Assembly: GCF_002236115.1 (NCBI RefSeq)
Contig: NZ_NIWT01000004.1
Coordinates: 715,325 to 779,324 of the forward strand
Length of the DNA stretch: 64,000 nt
Source: Pseudomonas jessenii
Lineage (GTDB): Bacteria; Pseudomonadota; Gammaproteobacteria; Pseudomonadales; Pseudomonadaceae
Reading direction: 5' to 3'
This document shows positions 41,413 to 49,339 of the stretch, in pieces. Numbering within the stretch: position 1 is the stretch's first letter; every line of letters begins with the position of its first letter. Both the position numbers and the translations under genes were made by a program. The notes under the pieces were generated by a model. That model was not told where the DNA came from and ran no database searches. It saw nothing but the letters and a program-made list of their open reading frames with translations.

Positions 41413-41871
41413 TCAGTTCTCCAGAACGTCGAGCAGGCCCAGAGGCAGTGGCACGTCCATGACTTTGTCGAACAGCAGGTACAGACCGACGCTCATCAGA
41501 CTGATGATTATCGCGCCCGGCAGCCAGCGTCCGCCGTACAGGCGAGCCATCGGTATGCCAACCAGCATGCTGCTGAGAATGAAGCCCAGCGGTTCGAACA
41601 GCCCGGCGAAGACCAGCAGCAACAGTACGCAAACACCAATTTTGGTCAGGGTTTGGCGATCCAGCGGTGGCTCTTCATCGGTGTGCTTGATCGGCGAAGG
41701 GCGATACACCATGTACACCAGTGCCAGGCCCATCAGTCCCAGCATCAGCAGGGGGAAGGCTCGCGGGCCGATCGGTTCGTAGGAAAAAGGTGCCTGGTAG
41801 GGCCAGGCCATCGCCACCAGGCTGAGGCAGGCCAGCAACAGCACCGAAGCAAAAATGCGTTGTAAGAGCAT
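41413..41871 (-). CDS. tctB: Tripartite tricarboxylate transporter, small permease TctB
   Basis: A 152-residue, four-helix membrane protein of the TctB family (FSYEPIGPRAFPLLMLGLMG near the N-terminus, GFILSSMLVGIPMARLYGGR in the second half). It is the poorly conserved small subunit of the TTT transporter, encoded directly before tctA. Confidence 0.92.
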   Translation of the reverse strand: MLLQRIFASVLLLACLSLVAMAWPYQAPFSYEPIGPRAFPLLMLGLMGLALVYMVYRPSPIKHTDEEPPLDRQTLTKIGVCVLLLLVFAGLFEPLGFILSSMLVGIPMARLYGGRWLPGAIIISLMSVGLYLLFDKVMDVPLPLGLLDVLEN

Positions 41872-41929
41872 GGGGAACTCCTGTGCCGCGACTCCGCCAA
41901 ACGGAGCCGCGGCCGCTAGACAGAGGCGA

Positions 41930-42907
41930 TCACTGGATCAGGCCGAACTCTTTGGCCAGCACTTTGTAGTCCGCAACCTGCTTCTTCACGTAGGTGTCCA
42001 GTTCCGGGCCGGTCATGGCGAACGGGAACAGTTCACGCTGGTCGCGCAGCTTGGCGAACTCGGGGGAGGCCAGCAGCTTGTCGAAGGAATCCTTCCACCA
42101 GGCATAGTCTTCATCGCTGACTTTTGGCCCGAGGTAGAAGCCGCGAACCACCGGCCAGACGATGTCGTAGCCTTGCTCGCGGGCTGTCGGAATGTCCTTC
42201 ATTTCCGGCTCGTCCAGGCGCTTGTCGGAGAACACCGCCAGCAGGCGCATGTCGCCACTCTGGATGTGCGGCATGGAGTCGGAGATGTCGGTGCTGCCGA
42301 CCTGGATGTGGCCGCCGAGCAGGGCGGTAGCAATCTCGCCGCCACCTTCGAGGGCAACGTAACGCAGGTCACGGGGGTTGATCCCGGCGGCCTTGGCGAT
42401 CAGCGCGGTTTGCATCCAGTCCTGGCTGCCGACGGTGCCGCCGGAGCCGATCACCACTTTGCTCGGATCTTTCTTCAGTGCCTGGACCAGATCGTCGAGG
42501 GTCTTGTAGGGCGAATCGCTTTTCACCGCGATGGCGCCATAGCTGGTGCCAACGGCGGCCAGCCAGCGCACGTGGCTTTCATCGAAACGACCGAACTTGC
42601 CCTGGGCCAGGTTCAGCAGCGAACCACTGGACCAAGCCACCAGGGTGCCGGCATCGGCCGGACGTTGGGCGACCACTGCGTTGTAGGCCACTGCGCCAAC
42701 GCCGCCGGGCATGTAGGTCACGCGCATCGGTTTGGTCAGCAGTTTTTCGTTGATCAGCGCGCTTTGCGCCAGTTTGCAGGTCAGGTCGAAACCACCGCCG
42801 GGCGAGGCCGGTGCGATGCATTCCGGGCGTTTGGGTTCGGCAAGCGCATGGCCGGTAAACAGCAGTACGCTGGCCGCGAGGGCAATTTTACGCATTGACA
42901 GGTTCAT
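41930..42907 (-). CDS. tctC: Tripartite tricarboxylate transporter substrate-binding protein TctC
   Basis: A 325-residue periplasmic Bug/TctC-family receptor. It has a signal peptide (RKIALAASVLLFTGHALA), the family start RPECIAPASPGGGFDLTCKL, and the second-lobe segment KVVIGSGGTVGSQDWMQTAL. It delivers citrate or a similar tricarboxylate to TctAB. It lies 58 bases upstream of tctB and 39 bases after opdH. Confidence 0.94.
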   Translation of the reverse strand: MNLSMRKIALAASVLLFTGHALAEPKRPECIAPASPGGGFDLTCKLAQSALINEKLLTKPMRVTYMPGGVGAVAYNAVVAQRPADAGTLVAWSSGSLLNLAQGKFGRFDESHVRWLAAVGTSYGAIAVKSDSPYKTLDDLVQALKKDPSKVVIGSGGTVGSQDWMQTALIAKAAGINPRDLRYVALEGGGEIATALLGGHIQVGSTDISDSMPHIQSGDMRLLAVFSDKRLDEPEMKDIPTAREQGYDIVWPVVRGFYLGPKVSDEDYAWWKDSFDKLLASPEFAKLRDQRELFPFAMTGPELDTYVKKQVADYKVLAKEFGLIQ

Positions 42908-42946
42908 TCAAGTCTCCTTGGGAGTTGTTGTTATGGACGCACTGAA

Positions 42947-44236
42947 TTACCAAAGGGCAACGCTATAGCTCACCAGCAGACGCACTTCATCGGCATCGCG
43001 AGCAGAGTAGTTGGAGCGGTAGGTGGCATTGCGCAGGCGCACGGCGACATCCTTGAGCGCGCCGCTTTGTACAACATATTTAATCTCGGAGTTGCGTTCC
43101 CACTCTTTGCCTTCGTCACCGTTCTTGAGCTTGATGTTGTCACCGCTCACGTAACGGCTCATGAAGGTCAGACCGGGGACGCCGAGGGTGACGAAGTCGA
43201 AGTCATAACGGGCTTGCCAGGAGCGTTCTTCGGCGCCGGCAAAGTCGTTGATCTGCACGAAGTTCACCAGGTACGGGTCGGCGCCATCCACATACGGGAA
43301 TGCACTGTCGCCGGACATGTGCTGGTAGCCCGCGCTGAACTTGTGGCCGCTCAAGGCGTAACTCACCAGGCCGTTGAGGGACTTGTTGTCGATCTTGCCG
43401 CCACGGGCCTCGCCCTGGTCATCACTGATGGCAAACCGCAGGTCGGTGGCAAAGGTGCCGGGGCCGAATGGCTGCGAAGCGATCAAGCCGAGGAAATGCT
43501 GGTTGTAGACTTCATCGAGTTGCGCGAAGTGGTAGCTGCCGGTGATCTTGTCGGTGAGCTTGTAGTCCAGGCCGCCAAAATCAAAGTGCTTGCCGGCCAC
43601 GGTGCCAGCGAAACGGCCGTTCTTGTTGTTGAGGGCTATGTCCTCGAAATCGGTGCTGTCGCGGTCCTTGGCTTTATCCAGACGCCCGCCGGTGAAGGTC
43701 AGGTTCTTGAGCTCTTTGGAGGTCAGCATGCCGCCCTCGAAGGTCTGCGGCAGGATGCGCCCGTCATTGGGCTTGAGGATCGGCAGTTCCGGGATCAGGG
43801 TGCCGATTTTCAGCTCGCTGGCGGAGATTTTCATTTTGCCGGTCAGGCCGAGCTTGGAGTATTCGTCGACGGCGCGCCCATCGTCGGTCGGCAGCAGGCC
43901 GGTACCGGTACGGTCCGGGCTCGAATCGAGCTTGACCCCCATCATGCCCAGCGCATCGACACCGAACCCCACGGTGCCGTCGGTGTAGCCTGATTTCAGA
44001 TTGAGCATGAACCCCTGGGCCCACTCGTCACGCTTGGACTGTTGGGCGCTGGTGCCGTCGCGAAAGTCGCGATTGAAGTACATGTTGCGGGTTTCGAAAG
44101 TGGCCGAGCTGTCTTCGAAGAATGCGGCCTGGCTCAACGGCGAAAAGCCGGCAAGGGCGGCAGCGCTGGCAAGCGCAGTGTGGCTGAAACGGGAGAGGCG
44201 GGCAGGCGCGATAGCCTGGGTCTGCAAGGACTGCAT
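42947..44236 (-). CDS. opdH: OprD-family outer-membrane porin, OpdH-like
   Basis: A 429-residue porin with a signal peptide (ending SPLSQA before AFFEDSSATFETRNMYFNRD). The segments RDEWAQGFMLNLKSGYTDGTVGFGVDALG and the C-terminal LLVSYSVALW are typical of OprD family barrels. Position at the head of tctCBA and divergent from tctDE matches opdH of P. aeruginosa, a tricarboxylate-induced porin. It is probably the outer-membrane entry for the same substrate. Confidence 0.9.
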   Translation of the reverse strand: MQSLQTQAIAPARLSRFSHTALASAAALAGFSPLSQAAFFEDSSATFETRNMYFNRDFRDGTSAQQSKRDEWAQGFMLNLKSGYTDGTVGFGVDALGMMGVKLDSSPDRTGTGLLPTDDGRAVDEYSKLGLTGKMKISASELKIGTLIPELPILKPNDGRILPQTFEGGMLTSKELKNLTFTGGRLDKAKDRDSTDFEDIALNNKNGRFAGTVAGKHFDFGGLDYKLTDKITGSYHFAQLDEVYNQHFLGLIASQPFGPGTFATDLRFAISDDQGEARGGKIDNKSLNGLVSYALSGHKFSAGYQHMSGDSAFPYVDGADPYLVNFVQINDFAGAEERSWQARYDFDFVTLGVPGLTFMSRYVSGDNIKLKNGDEGKEWERNSEIKYVVQSGALKDVAVRLRNATYRSNYSARDADEVRLLVSYSVALW

Positions 44237-44352
44237 GGATGACTTACTCCGTTTATTGTTCTTATTTGTCGAAAACGCTTCGAGGCGTTTTTCGTATCGC
44301 TGTGTGGCTGCAGCGACGGCAGTCGAAACTGTCCGTGGCTGGACTGTAACGG

Positions 44353-44386
44353 GCTAACCTTTCGCTAACCTTTCAGCTGACTTTCA
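44353..44386. promoter_or_regulatory. Three tandem 11-bp direct repeats, candidate TctD sites
   Basis: GCTAACCTTTC occurs twice in direct succession (44353-44363, 44364-44374), followed by a degenerate third copy GCTGACTTTC (44376-44385). It lies in the 237-base divergent region between opdH and tctD. Direct repeats at about one helical turn are the usual binding pattern of OmpR-type regulators. Confidence 0.65.
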
Positions 44387-44473
44387 CGGTTTTCGGGCTT
44401 CACAGCGGCGGTTGCGGCTGTAAACTTCGCGCCAGAGAATGGCGTCGACCATCCCGGAATGAGGTAAAGATCC

Positions 44474-45145
44474 ATGCGTGTTCTGCTCGTCGAAGACCAT
44501 TTGCAGCTCGCCGAAAGTGTCGCCCAGGCGCTCAAGAGCACCGGGCTGACCGTGGACGTTCTGCACGATGGCGTGGCAGCCGACCTGGCGCTGGGCAGCG
44601 AGGAATACGCCATGGCGATCCTCGATGTCGGCTTGCCGCGCATGGATGGTTTCGAAGTGCTGGCGCGTTTGCGGGCCCGGGGCAAGAACCTGCCGGTGTT
44701 GATGCTGACCGCCCGCAGCGACGTCAAGGATCGGGTCCACGGCCTGAACCTCGGCGCCGACGACTACCTGGCCAAGCCGTTCGAACTGACCGAACTCGAA
44801 GCCCGGGTCAAAGCCTTGTTGCGCCGCAGCGTGCTGGGCGGTGAGCGCATTCAGCGTTGCGGTGTGCTGGCCTACGACCTGGAAACCCGGCGTTTCACCC
44901 TCGGGGAAGAATTGCTGACCCTGACCTCCCGCGAACAGGCCGTGCTCGAAGCCCTGATCGCGCGCCCCGGTCGGGTGATGAGCAAGGAGCAACTGGCGTC
45001 GCAAGTGTTCGGTCTCGACGAAGAGGCCAGCCCCGATGCGATCGAAATCTACGTGCACCGCCTGCGCAAGAAACTCGACGGCCAGCCGGTCGCCATCGTG
45101 ACTTTCCGCGGCCTCGGTTACTTGCTGGAAAGCCGCGATGCATAA
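44474..45145 (+). CDS. tctD: Two-component response regulator TctD
   Basis: A 223-residue OmpR-family regulator. Receiver domain (1-115): acidic pocket ED at 7-8, phosphoacceptor Asp51 in AILDVGLPRMDGFEVL, and the Lys in YLAKPFEL. The winged-helix DNA-binding domain follows (about 130-220; EIYVHRLRKKLDG). It overlaps the kinase gene by 8 bases. It probably activates opdH-tctCBA in response to tricarboxylates. Confidence 0.94.
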   Translation: MRVLLVEDHLQLAESVAQALKSTGLTVDVLHDGVAADLALGSEEYAMAILDVGLPRMDGFEVLARLRARGKNLPVLMLTARSDVKDRVHGLNLGADDYLAKPFELTELEARVKALLRRSVLGGERIQRCGVLAYDLETRRFTLGEELLTLTSREQAVLEALIARPGRVMSKEQLASQVFGLDEEASPDAIEIYVHRLRKKLDGQPVAIVTFRGLGYLLESRDA

Positions 45146-46526
45146 GCCCAGCAGCCTGCGCTGGCGGTTGCTGTGGAACCTGGCGCTGTTGCTGGTTGTG
45201 TTGATGCTGGCCAGTGGTTTGAGCGCCTACTGGAACGGTCGTGAAGCCGCTGACACGGCCTATGACCGGACCCTGCTGGCGTCGGCGCGAACCATCGCTG
45301 CCGGCGTCTCTCAGCGCGACGGCACCCTGAGTGCCGACGTGCCCTATGTGGCCCTCGATACCTTTGCCTACGACAGTGCCGGGCGAATTTTCTACCTGGT
45401 CAACGACATCAATCAGAAGCTGATTTCCGGTTACGAAAACCTGCCCGCGCCACCGCCGGGAACGCCGCGCACCGATGACTATCCGGCGCTCGCACGTTTC
45501 TACAACGCCCAGTACCGCGGGCAGAACGTGCGCGTGGTGAGCCTGCTCAAGCCCGTGAGCGAGCCGAACATGAATGGCATGGCGGAAATTCGCGTGGCGG
45601 AAACCGATGAGGCGCGCGTCAGCATGGCCCGCAGTCTGGCGGCGGATACTTTGCTGCGCCTGGGCATGCTGGCAATCGGTGCGTTGATGCTGGTGTGGTT
45701 CGCGGTGAGTGCTGCGTTGCGCCCGCTGGAGCGCTTGCGCACGGCGGTGGAAGAGCGCCAGCCGGACGATCTGCGCCCCTTGCCTTTGGTGGAAGTGCAG
45801 CGCGAATTGTGGCCGCTGGTGCGCGCACTCAATCACTTTACCGAGCGCTTGCGTGGTCAGTTCGAGAAACAGGCGCAATTCATCGCCGATGCCGCCCACG
45901 AACTGCGCACGCCGCTGGCGGCACTCAAGGCGCGCCTGGAACTGGGCCTGCGCTCGGCCGAGCCCGATATCTGGCGCAGCACGCTGGAGACCGCCGCCCA
46001 GGGCACTGATCGATTGACTCATCTGGCCAATCAGTTGCTTTCCCTGGCGCGGGTCGAAAATGGTGCCCGGGCGATTGCCGAGGGCGGCGCGCAGTTACTC
46101 GACCTGAGTCAGTTGGCACGGGAGCTGGGCATGGCCATGGCGCCGTTGGCCCACAAGCGTGGTATCGCGCTGGCGCTGGAGGCGGATGAGCCGGTCTGGC
46201 TGCGGGGCGAGCCGACGTTATTGAACGAGCTGCTGAGCAATCTGGTGGATAACGCACTGGCCCACACGCCGCCGGGTGGCAACGTGATTCTGCGGGTCTC
46301 GGCGCCCGCCGTGCTGGAAGTCGAAGATGATGGCCCCGGCATACCTCTTGAAGAACGCGATCGGGTATTCGAGCGCTTTTATCGCCGCAATCAGCAAGTG
46401 GCCGGTTCCGGATTGGGGTTGGCGATTGTCGGTGAGATCTGCCGCGCGCATCTGGCCCAGATCAGCCTGCACGATGGCGAGCGGGCAGGGTTGAAGGTGC
46501 GGGTGAGTTTTATCTCCGGGGAGTAA
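45138..46526 (+). CDS. tctE: Two-component sensor histidine kinase TctE
   Basis: A 462-residue inner-membrane kinase: TM1 (about 10-30), a periplasmic sensor region (TctE N-terminal type), TM2 (about 165-190), HAMP, a HisKA box with ADAAHELRTPLAALKARLEL and an HATPase domain with NLVDNALAHTPPGG, DDGPGIP and GSGLGLAIV. All catalytic motifs are present. It phosphorylates TctD. Confidence 0.94.
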   Translation: MHKPSSLRWRLLWNLALLLVVLMLASGLSAYWNGREAADTAYDRTLLASARTIAAGVSQRDGTLSADVPYVALDTFAYDSAGRIFYLVNDINQKLISGYENLPAPPPGTPRTDDYPALARFYNAQYRGQNVRVVSLLKPVSEPNMNGMAEIRVAETDEARVSMARSLAADTLLRLGMLAIGALMLVWFAVSAALRPLERLRTAVEERQPDDLRPLPLVEVQRELWPLVRALNHFTERLRGQFEKQAQFIADAAHELRTPLAALKARLELGLRSAEPDIWRSTLETAAQGTDRLTHLANQLLSLARVENGARAIAEGGAQLLDLSQLARELGMAMAPLAHKRGIALALEADEPVWLRGEPTLLNELLSNLVDNALAHTPPGGNVILRVSAPAVLEVEDDGPGIPLEERDRVFERFYRRNQQVAGSGLGLAIVGEICRAHLAQISLHDGERAGLKVRVSFISGE

Positions 46527-46535
46527 CACAACATC

Positions 46536-46697
46536 TGTGGCGAGGGGGCTTGTCGGAATGCCGTACCACCCCGTTCGGCTGCGCAGCAGTCGTAAATCCT
46601 GACTATGCGGTGTGCCTGGCTTACACGGTCGCAGGTTTTGGGGCCGCTTCGCAGCCCAACGGGGTGGTGCGGCATTCCGACAAGCCCCCTCGCCACA
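46536..46697. repeat. Large composite inverted repeat
   Basis: Arms of about 48 bases (46536-46583 and 46650-46697) begin TGTGGCGAGGGGGCTTGTCG and include GGAATGCCGTACCACCCCGT with a few mismatches. It lies between the convergent tctE and HDOD genes. The outer part matches the 51-174 element; the inner part differs. Confidence 0.85.
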
Positions 46698-46701
46698 ATG
46701 A

Positions 46702-47523
46702 TCAGTAAAACATCGTGCGCGTTTCTTCCAGGTCGGCGCACATCGCCTTGTCGTCAAAATCGATTCCAAGTGCCTTGTAGGCCGGTACGTTCAACGCATC
46801 GGTACTGGCGAGCGGGTGATCGGTGTTCTGCAGGCAATACAGGCTGGCCACCTGTACCAGATCCACATAGTCGACCTGCGCAGACTGGCGCTTGAAGTTC
46901 AGGTATAGCCGCGGCACTTGCACCAGCATGTCGGGAAACTCCCAGACCCTGAGCAGTTTTTCACCGATTAGCGGATGAATCCGGTCGATCACATGGTTGA
47001 GGCTGACCGGGTCGGACAGCAGCTCGTAGTGATCTTCGGCGTAGGTCAGGATCGGCAGCACGCCGATCTGGTGCACCAGACCGCCAAGGGCCGCCTGATC
47101 GGGCTTTAGTCGGGTGCAACTGCGGCACAAGGCGTAGCTGACGCCGGCGATTTCCAGGCTTTTACGCCAGACATCGCGCATCTTCTGTTCCACCACGTCG
47201 GAGCGGGCATGGAAAATCTGCTCCATGACCAGGCCGATCGCCAGGTTACAGCTGTAGTTGATGCCCAGGCGGGTGATCGCGGTATGCAGATCGGTCACTT
47301 CCTGGGTCGCGCGCAACAGTGGGCTGTTGACCACTTTGATCAGGCGTGCCGACAGCGCGGTATCACGGCCGATCACTTTGCTCAGGGTACTGACGCTGAC
47401 TTCCGGGTTTTCCGCGGCCTTGCGAATCTGCAGGGCCACTTCCGGTAACGTTGGCAGAACCAGGTCATCGTTATTGATGCTCTCAACCAAATCCTGTTGG
47501 ACCTTTTCCGCCAGCTTGCTCAT
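46702..47523 (-). CDS. HDOD domain-containing protein
   Basis: A 273-residue cytosolic protein dominated by an HDOD domain (LPTLPEVALQIRKAAENPEV, then VIGRDTALSARLIKVVNSPL). HDOD proteins resemble HD-phosphohydrolases without the catalytic pair and act as signalling adaptors, often linked with c-di-GMP or chemotaxis pathways. It is encoded 34 bases after ygfZ on the same strand. Confidence 0.9.
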   Translation of the reverse strand: MSKLAEKVQQDLVESINNDDLVLPTLPEVALQIRKAAENPEVSVSTLSKVIGRDTALSARLIKVVNSPLLRATQEVTDLHTAITRLGINYSCNLAIGLVMEQIFHARSDVVEQKMRDVWRKSLEIAGVSYALCRSCTRLKPDQAALGGLVHQIGVLPILTYAEDHYELLSDPVSLNHVIDRIHPLIGEKLLRVWEFPDMLVQVPRLYLNFKRQSAQVDYVDLVQVASLYCLQNTDHPLASTDALNVPAYKALGIDFDDKAMCADLEETRTMFY

Positions 47524-47557
47524 TTAGTCTCTCTAGGTGTCGCGCCAAGTGCTGCCG

Positions 47558-48499
47558 TTATTGCTGGATTTCGCGGTCGCGGTCCAGTTCATAAGGCAGG
47601 TCGAGCAGCTGCAAGGACGGCCCTTCGAGCGCGCCCAGGTGGATGTCTCCACTTTCTGCTGCTTCGGCTTGCAACACAGCCAGGAGTTCAATGTTCTGTC
47701 GGGCGCGGGCCGCCAGCACCACTTCGCCGATGGCGCTGCCGTGGGTCGGGGAAAACAGCGGGGTACCCGGTTCAGGCAGTTCGCCGGCAGCCAGTTGCAG
47801 GCGATACAGGCGGCGCTTGAGTTTGCCCAGGTACTGCATCCGCGCGACGATTTCCTGCCCGGTGTAGCAACCTTTCTTGAAACTCACGCCACCGACCGCT
47901 TGCAGGTTGAGCATCTGGGGGATGAACAGCTCGCGGGTACCGGGCATGACCTGGCCGATCCCGGCGCGGACCTGGCCCAGCAGCCATTGATTCAGATCGC
48001 CTTCGCTCAGCACAGCCGAAAGCTTGCCTTTGACTGCATCGGCTTGACCGGCGGCAACCCACAGTTCGGCACGTTCAGGCGAGACGCGGATGGCGATCAG
48101 TCCATCGTTGCGCACGACGCTGTCGGTTTCTGCCGGCAGGTCCAGGCCGAGGCTGACCAGCGCGGCGTCGCCATGGTCGATGCCGAAGCGGACCCAGGCG
48201 GCACTTTCGTCGGTCAGTTTCGACTTGGAAAATACTGCGTATTTTTTCAGGTCCGCCAGTTGCGGTTCGAGCAATTCGGTGGCCATGGCCAGGACCACGC
48301 CGTCACCTTCGAGCAGGATGCGGAAACTCGATTGCATCCGGCCTTTTTGCGTGCAGCGGGCACCAAGGCTGGCCCGGGAATCGCTCAGGTAGTTGAGGTT
48401 GCAGGTCAGTTGGCCTTGCAGGAATTTGCTGGCGTCCGCGCCGCGGACCGCGAGAACACCTTCATGAGAAAGGGTGCAGAAAAAAGCAGAATCGGCCAT
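47558..48499 (-). CDS. ygfZ: Folate-binding Fe-S cluster repair protein YgfZ
   Basis: A 313-residue GcvT-like protein. The signature KGCYTGQE (219-226) contains the essential Cys. YgfZ uses tetrahydrofolate in maturation or repair of certain Fe-S enzymes such as MiaB. It is divergent from sdhE, as I recall in related genomes, and followed by the HDOD gene. Confidence 0.94.
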   Translation of the reverse strand: MADSAFFCTLSHEGVLAVRGADASKFLQGQLTCNLNYLSDSRASLGARCTQKGRMQSSFRILLEGDGVVLAMATELLEPQLADLKKYAVFSKSKLTDESAAWVRFGIDHGDAALVSLGLDLPAETDSVVRNDGLIAIRVSPERAELWVAAGQADAVKGKLSAVLSEGDLNQWLLGQVRAGIGQVMPGTRELFIPQMLNLQAVGGVSFKKGCYTGQEIVARMQYLGKLKRRLYRLQLAAGELPEPGTPLFSPTHGSAIGEVVLAARARQNIELLAVLQAEAAESGDIHLGALEGPSLQLLDLPYELDRDREIQQ

Positions 48500-48648
48500 G
48501 GGTCATCGCAGGGTAAAAAGTCTGATGGACATCATAAGGGGCCGCCTTCGAAATGGGTAGTTAACAAAGGCTCGACGGTGGCCGACCAAAGCCGACTGTT
48601 CGACGGGGCGCGGGCCTGTATACTTGCGGCCTATTTGAGGAGCGCTCC

Positions 48649-48903
48649 ATGGTCGAAGATGTTGAACTGAACCGCCTCTACTGGCACAGCCGCCGCGGCA
48701 TGCTTGAGCTTGATGTGCTGCTGGTGCCGTTTGTGAAAGAGGTTTATCGGCACCTCAACGAGGTTGATCGCGCCTGCTATGTCAGGTTGCTCGAATGCGA
48801 AGATCAGGACATGTTCGGCTGGTTCATGGAACGCAGCGAATCGGAAGATCCTGAGCTGCAACGCATGGTTCGCATGATCCTGGATCGTGTCCAGCCCAAG
48901 TAA
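48649..48903 (+). CDS. sdhE: FAD assembly factor SdhE
   Basis: An 84-residue SdhE/Sdh5 protein. The RGxxE motif occurs in HSRRGMLELDVLL, and the LLECEDQDMFGWFM segment completes the family pattern. It promotes covalent flavinylation of succinate dehydrogenase and fumarate reductase. The gene overlaps the YgfX-like gene by 17 bases, the same pairing as ygfY-ygfX of E. coli. Confidence 0.94.
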   Translation: MVEDVELNRLYWHSRRGMLELDVLLVPFVKEVYRHLNEVDRACYVRLLECEDQDMFGWFMERSESEDPELQRMVRMILDRVQPK

Positions 48904-49339
48904 TGGGTTCGAATGCCGCTGGCATGCCTCACGGCAGTTGCTGGCGGCCTATCTTCTGGCCCAGCTGTTCGCGTTGGGTTCGTTGTTTTTACTGTCGATT
49001 CCGGTCTGGGCCAGCTTGCTCGGCGTCATGCTGTGCGTGGTTCACGGGGCCTGGCTGTTGCCCCGGCAAATCCTGCTGACCCACCCGCAGGCCTTTTGCG
49101 GCTTGCGGCGCGATGCTGATGGCTGGCAGTTGTGGAGTCGTGCCAAGGGCTGGCAGCCCGTGCAACTAAGGCCGGACAGTCTGGCGCTGCCGTTGGTGGT
49201 GGTACTGCGTTTTCGATTACGGGGCGAGCGCCGGGTCAGGGCCATTTGCGTACCCCGGGATGCGCAGGCGGCGGATGTGCACCGACGCCTGCGGGTGCGG
49301 CTCAAATTCAGCCGACGTAGGTGGGCGGTACCAGAATAG
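48887..49339 (+). CDS. YgfX/CptA family membrane protein
   Basis: A 150-residue protein with two adjacent hydrophobic segments (about 18-60) and a cytosolic C-terminal domain (RRDADGWQLWSRAKGWQPVQ). This is the YgfX family, proposed in E. coli to be a toxin-like inhibitor of cell division proteins opposed by its sdhE neighbour; that role is debated. Its 3' end overlaps the convergent nadB 3' end by 32 bases. Confidence 0.85.
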   Translation: MSSPSNGFECRWHASRQLLAAYLLAQLFALGSLFLLSIPVWASLLGVMLCVVHGAWLLPRQILLTHPQAFCGLRRDADGWQLWSRAKGWQPVQLRPDSLALPLVVVLRFRLRGERRVRAICVPRDAQAADVHRRLRVRLKFSRRRWAVPE

